Origin: an uncultured Erythrobacter sp.
Lineage (GTDB): Bacteria; Pseudomonadota; Alphaproteobacteria; Sphingomonadales; Sphingomonadaceae
Direction: 5' to 3'
NCBI GenBank assembly: GCA_947494705.1
Contig: CANLVN010000004.1
Coordinates: 86,562-150,561 of the forward strand
DNA: 64,000 nucleotides
The notes beneath the pieces are model-generated. The model was not told the DNA's origin. It ran no database searches and was given only the letters and a program-made list of their open reading frames with translations. Every line of letters starts with the position of its first letter. The stretch's first letter is position 1. This document shows positions 54,528 to 62,879 of the stretch, one piece after another. Made by a program: the position numbers and the translations under genes.

Positions 54528-56585
54528 TCAGCCCTCCTTCGCAGGATTGATGAGGATATTGCCGACGTGATCGACGGTGGCGATGCAACCGCTTTCGACG
54601 AGCGTGGTCGAATCCATTTCGGTGATGATGGCGGGGCCGGGGATCGTGTCGCCTTGCCGCAGTCTGGAACGGTCGTAGATCACACCCGCCTGCTCCTTAC
54701 CGTCCATCCACAAGGTGTGATCGCGGATCTTCGCAGCTGACGGGTCGCCATCGCCCTTGGGCAGTTCGTTGGCGGGGAGGGCAGGGGCCTGCCCCAGCGC
54801 CACGGCGCGCAGGTTCACGATTTCGTGCGGCGTATCCATGTTGAAGGTGAAGAGCCGCAGGTGCTCCTCGTCGAAGCGGGCGAGAATGCCTTCGATCCCG
54901 TCCTTGGCCAGAACATCGTGATCGATGGTGAGAGGCACTTCGAAGGCCTGCCCCGCATAGCGAACGTCGACTTCGAACTCGGTCGTGATCTGGTCCTCGG
55001 CAACACCGTCCGCAAGCAGTTCACCGCGCGTCTGGTCGGCCATTTCCTTCAGCACCTTCTCGAGGTCGGCGATGCTGGTGTCCTTCGCGAGCTTGGAGAA
55101 ACTGCGCGCGGTCTCTGTGCGCATTTGCGTGGTGGCATCTCCCAGTGCGCACAGCACTCCCGGCGAGACCGGAGAGACTGCGGGCCAGCTTCCCATCAGC
55201 TTGGCGACTGCATTCACGTGCAGCGGACCAGCGCCGCCAAAACCCATCAGCGCAAATTCGCGTGGGTCATAGCCCTGCTGAACCGAAATCATGCGCAACG
55301 CGCCGAACATGTTTTCGTTGACGATATCGATGATCCCGCGCGCCGCTTCCATCAGGCTGACATCGAGAGCATCGGCGATGGTCTGCACCGCCTTTTCCGC
55401 TCCTTCCCGATCGAGTTTGAACGAGCCGCCGAGCAGGTCTTCGGGCAGGTAGCCAAGTACGACATTGGCATCGGTCACGGTGGGAAGCTCGCCGCCCTTG
55501 TTATAGGCGACCGGCCCCGGAACCGCACCGGCACTTTCCGGGCCGACACGCAGGGCGCCGGTGAGTTCGGGAACGTGGGCAATCGAGCCGCCGCCCGCGC
55601 CCACGGTCTTCACATCGAGCGCGGAAGCGCGCACCGAGAGGTGGCCGACATCGGTTGTGCGCACCCGCCGCGCCTCCAGCCCTTCGATCAGCGCCACATC
55701 GGTGGAGGTGCCGCCCACATCGAGAGTGAGGATATTCTTGAGCCCTGCATTCTTGGCGACCCACTTCGCGCCAGTCACACCGCCGGCCGGACCGGACATC
55801 AGGATGTTGACCGGATGCTCTTCCGCCTTGTGGCTGCTCATCAGCCCGCCGTCGGAGCGCAGCAGCGAGAGCTTGCCTTCTAGCCCTTCCGCCTCAAGCT
55901 GGTTGCGCAGGTTGGAGACATATTTGCTCACCACCGGGCGCACAGCTGCGTTGGCGACGGTCGAGAGAGTGCGCTCGTATTCCTGCATTTCGGGCAGGAC
56001 TTCGTGGCTCAGCGAGACGGGAATGCCAGGCAACTCCTCTGCCGCGATCTCCCCGATGCGCGTTTCATGCGCGCCGTTCAGATACGCGTTGATCAGGCTG
56101 ACGGTGAGCGCCTCGATGTCCTGTCCCTTGAGCTTGCGCAAGGCTGTGCGAACCGCATCTTCGTCCAGATCACGCACGACCTTGCCATCCGCGCCCATGC
56201 GCTCGGGCACTTCGACCGTGTCCTCGAGATGCGCTAGCGGCTGCGGCTTGGGCCATACGATCCATGCGGCAAGGCCGCCGGGAACGAAGCTGCGCGCGAT
56301 TTGCATGATGTCACGATAGCCTTGGGTTGTGACCAGCCCGACCTTCGCGCCTTTGCCTTCGAGTACGGCGTTGGTCGCGACCGTGGTGCCGTGCAGGAAA
56401 TAGGCGATATCCTTCGCCGATACGCCCGCCTCGGCAGTGATCGCCTTGACCCCATTGAGGATGCCTTCGGAGCTGTCATGCGGGGTCGAGGGAGTCTTGT
56501 GTCTCCAGAACTTCCCGCTCTCTTCGTCAAACAGCAGGAGGTCGGTGAATGTGCCTCCGACGTCCACGCCCAATCTGTATGTCAT
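54528..56585 (-). CDS. hyuA: HyuA, hydantoinase A/oxoprolinase-family subunit
   Basis: A 685-residue A-subunit. The N-terminal RLGVDVGGTFTDLLLFD is an ASKHA-type ATP-binding phosphate loop, and NILTLDVGGTSTDVALIEG is the second. GGGSIAHV and MGFGGAGPLHVNAVAKL follow. The ATG at 56585 (MTYRLGVDVGG) is chosen although the frame stays open to 57074; that upstream part overlaps the lyase gene and is not hyuA-like. It works as a complex with HyuB. It lies 31 bases after the lyase gene. Confidence 0.94.
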   Translation of the reverse strand: MTYRLGVDVGGTFTDLLLFDEESGKFWRHKTPSTPHDSSEGILNGVKAITAEAGVSAKDIAYFLHGTTVATNAVLEGKGAKVGLVTTQGYRDIMQIARSFVPGGLAAWIVWPKPQPLAHLEDTVEVPERMGADGKVVRDLDEDAVRTALRKLKGQDIEALTVSLINAYLNGAHETRIGEIAAEELPGIPVSLSHEVLPEMQEYERTLSTVANAAVRPVVSKYVSNLRNQLEAEGLEGKLSLLRSDGGLMSSHKAEEHPVNILMSGPAGGVTGAKWVAKNAGLKNILTLDVGGTSTDVALIEGLEARRVRTTDVGHLSVRASALDVKTVGAGGGSIAHVPELTGALRVGPESAGAVPGPVAYNKGGELPTVTDANVVLGYLPEDLLGGSFKLDREGAEKAVQTIADALDVSLMEAARGIIDIVNENMFGALRMISVQQGYDPREFALMGFGGAGPLHVNAVAKLMGSWPAVSPVSPGVLCALGDATTQMRTETARSFSKLAKDTSIADLEKVLKEMADQTRGELLADGVAEDQITTEFEVDVRYAGQAFEVPLTIDHDVLAKDGIEGILARFDEEHLRLFTFNMDTPHEIVNLRAVALGQAPALPANELPKGDGDPSAAKIRDHTLWMDGKEQAGVIYDRSRLRQGDTIPGPAIITEMDSTTLVESGCIATVDHVGNILINPAKEG

Positions 56586-56616
56586 GTCTGTGTTCGGCTC
56601 CTGAATTGGAATGCTC

Positions 56617-57537
56617 TCACGCCGCTCGCGCCACACGCGAGGGCAGTTCCCGGCCAAGTATCTCGGCGAAATCCCTGTTGGCGGCGATTGCCGCATCGAG
56701 GTCGATACCCGTCTCCACGCCCGACCGGTCGAACATGTAGATGAGGTCTTCGGTTGCGATATTGCCGGTGGCCTTGGGCGCGAATGGGCACCCGCCAAGC
56801 CCACCGAGCGAGGAGTCAAAGATGCGAACGCCGGACTGGTACGCCGCCCAGGCATTGGCGATCCCGGTTCCTCGGGTATCGTGGAAATGGCAGCGCATGG
56901 GGATTCCACCCCCCAGAAGCTCGCCCAGTTTTCCAAACAGTTCCTGAACTTGTGCCGGCACGCCCACGCCGATCGTATCGGCAAGCGCGATCTCGACCGG
57001 GCCCTCCGCGGCAAGCTCCTCTGCAATGGCGAGGACGGTTTCAGGCTTGACCTCGCCTTCGAACGGACAGCCAAAAGCAGCGCTGATCGTGACTTGCGCG
57101 GGAAGCCCTTCAGCCTTGGCGAAGCGGATCATGTCGCGGTTCTCCGCTATCCCTTCGGCGATGGTCTGACCCTGGTTCTTCTGGCCGAACGTATCGGAGG
57201 CGACGATCACACAGCCCGCCTGATCGATACCGCGCTGCTCCCCATTGCGCGTCGCAAGCGCCCGCATGATTCCGCGCTTGTTGAGGGTAAGGCCGATATA
57301 GGTACAGTCAGACTTATCCGGCAGTCCGGCAATGACCGCTTCGGCGTCTGCCATTTGGGGTACACGGGCCGGATGGACGAAGCTCGCGACCTCGATCCTG
57401 CGCGCGCCATACCCGATCATGTCCGCGATAAGCTGCAGTTTGTGTTTGGTTTCCACCGTTTTGCGCTCGTTTTGCAGGCCGTCTCTGGGGCCTACTTCTA
57501 CGAGTTCGATTTTTGGGGTGGAGTTTTCTGTATACAT
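56617..57537 (-). CDS. HMG-CoA-lyase-family enzyme
   Basis: A 306-residue TIM-barrel lyase. VEVGPRDGLQNE carries the metal-binding Asp, HFHDTRGTGIANA the metal His, and GLGGCPFAPKATGNIATEDL the catalytic Cys region of 3-hydroxy-3-methylglutaryl-CoA lyase. True HMGCL splits HMG-CoA to acetyl-CoA and acetoacetate; in this operon it may cleave another 3-hydroxy-acyl-CoA. The ATG at 57537 lies 5 bases from the gntR stop, and its TATACAT overlaps a TGTATACA palindrome. Confidence 0.92.
   Translation of the reverse strand: MYTENSTPKIELVEVGPRDGLQNERKTVETKHKLQLIADMIGYGARRIEVASFVHPARVPQMADAEAVIAGLPDKSDCTYIGLTLNKRGIMRALATRNGEQRGIDQAGCVIVASDTFGQKNQGQTIAEGIAENRDMIRFAKAEGLPAQVTISAAFGCPFEGEVKPETVLAIAEELAAEGPVEIALADTIGVGVPAQVQELFGKLGELLGGGIPMRCHFHDTRGTGIANAWAAYQSGVRIFDSSLGGLGGCPFAPKATGNIATEDLIYMFDRSGVETGIDLDAAIAANRDFAEILGRELPSRVARAA
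57529..57536. promoter_or_regulatory. Second TGTATACA palindrome at the lyase start
   Basis: The 8-bp palindrome equals the core of the 12-bp operator at 58242 and overlaps the lyase start codon. A regulator bound here could cap the genes after gntR. An 8-bp palindrome is expected about once by chance in a window this size, so the match is weak on its own. Confidence 0.3.
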
Positions 57538-57542
57538 TTCAG

Positions 57543-58202
57543 TTACGCGGCGTTCTTGGAGAGGGAGCGGTGCGCGTCGGCATAGGCGTGATGGGCGCGG
57601 CGGATGTGGCCGACCATGATCGCTTCTGCCCACGCCCCGTCACGGCGAGCGAAGGCGGCAAGCAGGTCCTCGTGCTCGCCATAGGACTGATTAAATGCCT
57701 CGCGCCCGTAATGTTGCGCCGTTCGCCAGACCACTGGCTGTTCGATCAGCGCCATCAGCAACTGCGTCAGCCGCCGCGAATTCGCCGCTTCGAGGATCAG
57801 TTCGTGAAATTTTCGATTGTGCTCCAGGAATGCCGCCACATCGGGTTTCAGCCCCTTGGTCGCCTCGAGAATCGCCGTATTCTCGCGGAAAAGCTGGTCC
57901 AAGATCGCCTCGTCCATGCGTTCCGCCGCGCGCCTTGCTGCATAGCCTTCCATCATGGCGCGCAGTTCGAAGGCATCGGACACATCGTCGAGCGACCAGT
58001 CCGCAACAAAGCTCCGCTGAGACTCATTCTTGCGGACAAGCAGTTCGGCCTCGAGCCGCCGCAGCGCGTCGCGAACGGGCGTGCGGGAAACGCCGCACCT
58101 TTCTGCGAGCGCCTCTTCGCTCAACTGCTCACCGGGCGACAGCTCACCTGACAGCACCATCGCGCGGATCGTCTCGTATGCCAGATCGGACGCCTTTGCC
58201 AC
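57543..58202 (-). CDS. GntR/FCD-family transcription regulator
   Basis: A 219-residue regulator. The winged helix (about 1-70) has LAYETIRAMVLSGELSPGEQ and CGVSRTPVRDALRRLEAE; the all-alpha FCD domain (about 75-205) has FELRAMMEGYAARRAAE, FHELILEAANSRRL and GEHEDLLAAFARRDGAWAE with His residues likely binding metal and a carboxylate ligand. The GTG at 58202 is preferred to an ATG at 58328 that adds a non-domain tail. It probably represses its own operon and the divergent receptor gene. Confidence 0.92.
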   Translation of the reverse strand: MAKASDLAYETIRAMVLSGELSPGEQLSEEALAERCGVSRTPVRDALRRLEAELLVRKNESQRSFVADWSLDDVSDAFELRAMMEGYAARRAAERMDEAILDQLFRENTAILEATKGLKPDVAAFLEHNRKFHELILEAANSRRLTQLLMALIEQPVVWRTAQHYGREAFNQSYGEHEDLLAAFARRDGAWAEAIMVGHIRRAHHAYADAHRSLSKNAA

Positions 58203-58241
58203 TTTCCCTCTCTCTCCTGAGCATGCCCTTGACTCGGATGA

Positions 58242-58253
58242 ATTGTATACAAT
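58242..58253. promoter_or_regulatory. 12-bp palindrome, GntR/FCD operator
   Basis: ATTGTATACAAT is a perfect palindrome 40 bases upstream of the gntR start and 134 before the TonB receptor ATG. FCD-subgroup GntR proteins bind sites of the form TTGTATACAA-like dyads. A TTGACT at 58229 sits 8 bases before it and resembles a -35 box. The location between gntR and the divergent receptor fits an operator for both. Confidence 0.75.
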
Positions 58254-58386
58254 AGAAGCATCCAAGCGCAAGGGGTCGCAGAAAATCGGCGCGCAAACAG
58301 GCGCACAGGGAGTGCCAAACGGGGGCAAGAGCGTCCTAACCGGGGCAGACCGTGTGCAATCAGGTGGTTCAGGAGCTCAAAAAACA

Positions 58387-60924
58387 ATGCGCACAATCAA
58401 AACCCAGCTTGCTCTCGGCGTTGCACTCGGCTCGCTGACTTTCGCAAACCCGGCCGTCGCCCAGGACGCCGATACCGGCGCTTCCACGGTCAGCCAGGAT
58501 CCGGGTATCATCGTCACCGCCCGCCGCCAGGACGAGCGCCTGCAGGATGTTCCCGCATCGGTTTCCGTCATCACCGCTGATGAGCTGTCCAAGACGGGCG
58601 CGGTCAATGCCGAGGATTTCGTTGGCCTCACTCCCGGCGTCACGATCGTCACCGGCACCGCCGAAGCGGGCGACACCCAGATCAACATTCGCGGCATCAA
58701 CGGCGCTCGCGACGCGGAAAGCTCGGTCGCTCTCGTGGTCGATGGCATTCTCAAGACCAACACCGCCCAGCTGAACCAGCAGCAGGGGACTTTGACGCAG
58801 GTCGAAATTCTCAAAGGCCCCCAGGGCGCTCTCTACGGACGCAACGCGGCCGCCGGTGCCATCGTGCTTTCGACCCTCAAGCCTGCCGACTATTTCGAAG
58901 GCGCGGTGCGCGCATCCTATGCCAATGAGAACACCGTCGAGGCGACCGGTCACATCGCCGGGCCGATCAGCGACGGGCTCGGCTTTGTCCTGTCCGGCTA
59001 TTACCGCGACACAGACGGCTTCTTCCGCAACACTTTCCTCAACGAGGACAATGTCGACAATCAGGAGATATGGTCGGTCGACGGTCGGCTGGTCGCCGAT
59101 CTCAGCCCGGCAACCGAACTGGACGTAAAGGCGCGCTATTCACAGCTGCGCGGCTCTTCGATTGCCTTCAACGCCGCCTTCCACCTTCCGCAATTCGCAG
59201 CCTTCAACCCTGCCTTCAACGAAGACATCAATGAGCATCCGTTCAATTTCTACGGCAATATCCGCCCCTCGAACGATCAGGACACTTTCGATGTCTCGGC
59301 CAAGCTCGAACATGATTTCGGCGGCGTCACGCTGACTGCATGGGCGCTTTATTCCGATGTTGATCAGTCGCTGGTCGCGGATAACACGGCGGCGGATTTT
59401 GCACGCTACATTCCGTTTCCGGCACCGACCGACACCGCTGCCGAAGTCGCGGCGGCCTGCTTTGCCTCGACCGCCGAGCTGACCGGTTATCCGGTCAACC
59501 CGCCCGGATCGATCGGCACCAGCCCGGTCCCGTTCCTGTTCGATCCGGTCAACGGTTCAACTTTCGGCCCCTACAGCCCGACGACATGTGACGGCACCCA
59601 GTTTCAGTCGCGGGAACAGACCGATATCAGCGGCGAAATTCGCCTGTCGTCCAGCGCCGGCGGTCCGCTGAGCTGGCAGGTCGGCGCATATTTCCTGACA
59701 CTCGACCGCGAGACGGGCGTAAGCCTTGGCTCAGATCTGGGACAGGGCGTCATCCCCCAGCTGTATAACGGCCCCGACACAAGCAACCCGACCACGCTCC
59801 TGCTCGCCGATAGCTTTGACACGAATGTCTACGCGGTATTCGGCAATGCGGAATACGATTTCGGAAATGTAACGGCGGGCGTCGCGCTGCGATATGATAT
59901 CGAGGATCGCTCGACTGAGAGTCTTGTCCCCAACGTGCTCGATCCAATTACCGGCGGGCCGATCAATCCGGGGCAGGCATTCGGTACGCTCACCCCGGCA
60001 AGCGAAACCTTCAAACAGCTCCAGCCAAAGATAACCCTGTCATGGCAGCCAAGCCCGGACGTCAATGTCTACGCCAACTGGGGCATCGGCTTCAAATCCG
60101 GCGGCTTCAACAATCAGGGGTCGGCGGCGATCATCGACTCCAACTTCAACGATGGCGTGACGCCGGGCACCATCGACGCCAATGTCACGATCCGCGACGA
60201 CTACGATAAGGAAGTCTCGAGCGCGTTCGAAGTCGGGGTCAAGGGCAGCGCCCTGGACGGCGCGCTGACATTCGATCTTGCGGGATATTACACGCAGATC
60301 GACGACATGCAGTTCTTCGAATTCTTCGTGGGCAGCTTCGGCCTGCTACGCGTCGTGTCCAACATCGATGAGGTTGAGGTCATGGGCGCAGAGCTCAACC
60401 TGACCGCAGAGGTGGTCGAGGGCTGGAAGTTCTTCGGCTCGTTCAACTTCACCGACAGCGAGATCAAGGAAAACTCCTCGCGGCCCTACACGGTGGGCAA
60501 CAAGTCGCCTTATACCGCCGACTACACTCTCAACATCGGGACCGAGATCGATACGCCCATGTCGAATAGCGTCGACCTGATCGTGCGAGGCGATTACCGG
60601 ATCACGGGCCCGACCTACTTCCATTCGGTTCAGGACCAGACGCGCCCGACGATCTTCTCCGGCCTCATCCCGATTTCGGAGGTGAGCTTCCTGCCTGCCT
60701 CTTTCGGCGATGCGAATTACAGCGTGGCGCAACGCGAAGCCTTCGGCGTACTCAATGTCCGCGCAGGCCTTGAGTTCGGGAATTTCTCGATCTTCGCTTT
60801 CGGAAACAACGTGCTCGGCGAGGAATATGTCGCCGAGGCAATCCCGGCGATCGAATTTGGCGGATCGTTCATCTCGCCGGGTGCGCGTGAGCTCTACGGG
60901 GTCGAAGTGGGGATGCGCTTCTAA
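58387..60924 (+). CDS. TonB-dependent outer-membrane receptor
   Basis: An 845-residue receptor. Signal peptide 1-24 (ALGSLTFANPAVAQ), then a TonB box-like IIVTARRQDERLQDVPAS (about 40-57), the plug (about 50-160) with ILKGPQGALYGRNAAAGAI, and a 22-strand barrel ending in GVEVGMRF with the terminal Phe. The many strands of this sphingomonad-type receptor import siderophores, sugars or degraded compounds; here the divergent GntR operon suggests uptake of the operon's substrate. ATG 58387 is chosen for its signal peptide and an AGGAG upstream. Confidence 0.94.
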   Translation: MRTIKTQLALGVALGSLTFANPAVAQDADTGASTVSQDPGIIVTARRQDERLQDVPASVSVITADELSKTGAVNAEDFVGLTPGVTIVTGTAEAGDTQINIRGINGARDAESSVALVVDGILKTNTAQLNQQQGTLTQVEILKGPQGALYGRNAAAGAIVLSTLKPADYFEGAVRASYANENTVEATGHIAGPISDGLGFVLSGYYRDTDGFFRNTFLNEDNVDNQEIWSVDGRLVADLSPATELDVKARYSQLRGSSIAFNAAFHLPQFAAFNPAFNEDINEHPFNFYGNIRPSNDQDTFDVSAKLEHDFGGVTLTAWALYSDVDQSLVADNTAADFARYIPFPAPTDTAAEVAAACFASTAELTGYPVNPPGSIGTSPVPFLFDPVNGSTFGPYSPTTCDGTQFQSREQTDISGEIRLSSSAGGPLSWQVGAYFLTLDRETGVSLGSDLGQGVIPQLYNGPDTSNPTTLLLADSFDTNVYAVFGNAEYDFGNVTAGVALRYDIEDRSTESLVPNVLDPITGGPINPGQAFGTLTPASETFKQLQPKITLSWQPSPDVNVYANWGIGFKSGGFNNQGSAAIIDSNFNDGVTPGTIDANVTIRDDYDKEVSSAFEVGVKGSALDGALTFDLAGYYTQIDDMQFFEFFVGSFGLLRVVSNIDEVEVMGAELNLTAEVVEGWKFFGSFNFTDSEIKENSSRPYTVGNKSPYTADYTLNIGTEIDTPMSNSVDLIVRGDYRITGPTYFHSVQDQTRPTIFSGLIPISEVSFLPASFGDANYSVAQREAFGVLNVRAGLEFGNFSIFAFGNNVLGEEYVAEAIPAIEFGGSFISPGARELYGVEVGMRF

Positions 60925-60959
60925 AAGGCGCCATTGCAAAGACATCGCGAAGTAAATGT

Positions 60960-60993
60960 GGTGGAGACAGGCCGCTTCCAGCCTGCCTCCACC
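60960..60993. terminator. 13-bp hairpin between convergent genes
   Basis: Arms 60960-60972 and 60981-60993 pair over 13 bp with one mismatch (A against C) around an 8-base loop. It starts 36 bases after the TonB receptor stop, before the convergent TpsB-type gene. No T-run follows on either strand, so it is not a typical intrinsic terminator but could block read-through or stabilise the 3' end. Confidence 0.45.
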
Positions 60994-61087
60994 GCCAGCT
61001 CAGTGGGTGTGAGCCTGGCAATCCCACGATTGCGTATCGCAAACCGTATCTTCGCGACCCGCGTATCTGGCGGTCGATGTGATGATT

Positions 61088-62773
61088 TCAGAATGACTGC
61101 TCTATCCGGATGTTCAGGAGCGGCGCTTCGCTTTCGCTGTCGAACCTCTCGCCCGAAAGCGGGACGGCGAGTTCCAGATCAAGATCCAGGTCACGCGTCA
61201 GATCGAGGCGTAGCCCACCGCCCGCAGAGGCCAGTGAACCTCCGCCCCGGCCATCTTCGAGGTTTGAAACTATGCCTCCATCGGCAAACGCGTAGAGTTG
61301 TGCTCGCGGAAGCCAGAAGCCATCGCCTCGCCAATCGTAGCGCAGCTCGCCAAAGCCCATGACACCTTCGTCGCCTGAGCGTTCGTTGAAATTGTAGCCG
61401 CGTAAAAATGACGTTCCGCCCAAGCCAAGATCTTCGGTGGCAAGCAGCGGATCGGTGGCGAGTTGGCCGCGTGCGCCTATGGCGATGCTGAGGGGACCGC
61501 TTAGGTCGCGCTCCCATGCAAACCAGCCATAGAGGCTCGTAAACTGCGCCGATGCATCAAGGCGCGACGCCAGGGGGTCATCCGGCTTTGTAGCAGACAG
61601 TATGTCCAGGCCACGAGAAACCATCGCGCGTCCGCGGTAATCGCCTCCTGCCAGGCGGCCTCGCGAATAAATTCCGGCTCGCAAGGCCGGGACCCGATCA
61701 TGCCGTGCCAGGACATCGGCGCGATCCTGCCGGAGATCTGCAACCTCAAACTCTCCGATCAACCAGACGCTGGCCCCGCGCCGGCGAATCAACGGGTACT
61801 GCATGTCGACCCCGGCCCGCCAGAAGCGTCCGGAAATGTCGCGATCCTCGAGGAATGCCCCCGGCTGAGTGTGCGAATAGGAAAGGTGTGCGCCAAGCTC
61901 CAGACCGCTTGCATCCACGACGATGCGATAGGATCCGAACGCATATTGCAGTTCTTCGGGTTGCAAGGGGGTCGTGCCGAAGGTCAGGTCTATCTCGTCA
62001 GCGGAATCGAAAACGCCGTTGAGATCGACTTCAATCTGCGCCCTGACCGGCCCCACAGGGTCGGAACCATTGTTGCGCACTTCCACCGAAGCCCACGCGT
62101 CCGACCTGCTTGTCCGAACGATGAGTACGCCAAGGTCGCCTTCCTTTACGAACCGCGTATCGAGGACCCTCACGCCCGAGATGTCGTCGGTCAGCAATAT
62201 CTGTCGTTCGAGCTCCGCCTTTGTAATCGGCTTGCCTGAGCGAAGCGGTGCCAGCTGGCGCCGGATTGCCGGATCATCGGCCCCGTCGATGCGAATTTCA
62301 TCGATCCGCCCTTCGTCGAGTTCGACGCGCAGCATACCGAGGGCGAGATTCTGCTGTGGGATCGTGGCGGTAGCGAACAAAAAGCCATTCTCGCGCGCTC
62401 GTTGGGCGACCGCATCGGCAAGTGCCGACAGATCCGCTTGCGAGAGAGGCCGGGCGGTGAAGGTTTCGATCACATCGATAAAGCTGGTATCGGGGACTGC
62501 CTCGTTTCCTGCGATGACGATGGCGTTGATGGAGTAGGAGGTGTTTGCATCCCCGACCGGCGGCTGGATGCTCTGTGGGCGCTGCACCTCAGCTGCTTCC
62601 GGCTCACGGTCCTGCTCAAGGGACTGATCGTCCTGCTCTTCAGCCTGTGTCGGCTCGGTCAGGTCGAGCTCGGACTGCGCCGAAAGCGGCGAGATCGCCG
62701 CAAACCACAGTGCAAGATAACTAACCCGCCAAACAGGCATTGAAATGGCCTTTCGTCGTAAAGACGGAGCCAT
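61088..62773 (-). CDS. TpsB/ShlB/FhaC-family outer-membrane transporter
   Basis: A 561-residue two-partner-secretion transporter. Signal peptide about 1-31, a Glu/Asp/Gln-rich linker, POTRA region (about 75-225; SINAIVIAGNEAVPDTSFID, NGFLFATATIPQQNL) and a 16-strand barrel ending in LNIRIEQSF. GGTSFLRGYN is the conserved L6 RGY tip. TpsB normally exports one filamentous haemagglutinin-like TpsA protein. No TpsA gene is in the window; the divergent gene encodes a FecR-domain protein, a recurring neighbour of TpsB in such bacteria. Confidence 0.9.
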   Translation of the reverse strand: MAPSLRRKAISMPVWRVSYLALWFAAISPLSAQSELDLTEPTQAEEQDDQSLEQDREPEAAEVQRPQSIQPPVGDANTSYSINAIVIAGNEAVPDTSFIDVIETFTARPLSQADLSALADAVAQRARENGFLFATATIPQQNLALGMLRVELDEGRIDEIRIDGADDPAIRRQLAPLRSGKPITKAELERQILLTDDISGVRVLDTRFVKEGDLGVLIVRTSRSDAWASVEVRNNGSDPVGPVRAQIEVDLNGVFDSADEIDLTFGTTPLQPEELQYAFGSYRIVVDASGLELGAHLSYSHTQPGAFLEDRDISGRFWRAGVDMQYPLIRRRGASVWLIGEFEVADLRQDRADVLARHDRVPALRAGIYSRGRLAGGDYRGRAMVSRGLDILSATKPDDPLASRLDASAQFTSLYGWFAWERDLSGPLSIAIGARGQLATDPLLATEDLGLGGTSFLRGYNFNERSGDEGVMGFGELRYDWRGDGFWLPRAQLYAFADGGIVSNLEDGRGGGSLASAGGGLRLDLTRDLDLDLELAVPLSGERFDSESEAPLLNIRIEQSF

Positions 62774-62879
62774 TGCGGGAAAGCTGCTAATATTTCGTCA
62801 AACTAGTGATGTGTTAACCAACCCCGCTAATCTTGCGCAGAGACGATTGAGTTAGGCCCACCTTACGAAGGAGCGCCTT

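Noticed and set aside
56586..57074. Upstream extension of hyuA in the same frame
   Set aside because: Overlaps the lyase gene fully; the hyuA family starts at RLGVDVGG directly after the ATG at 56585.
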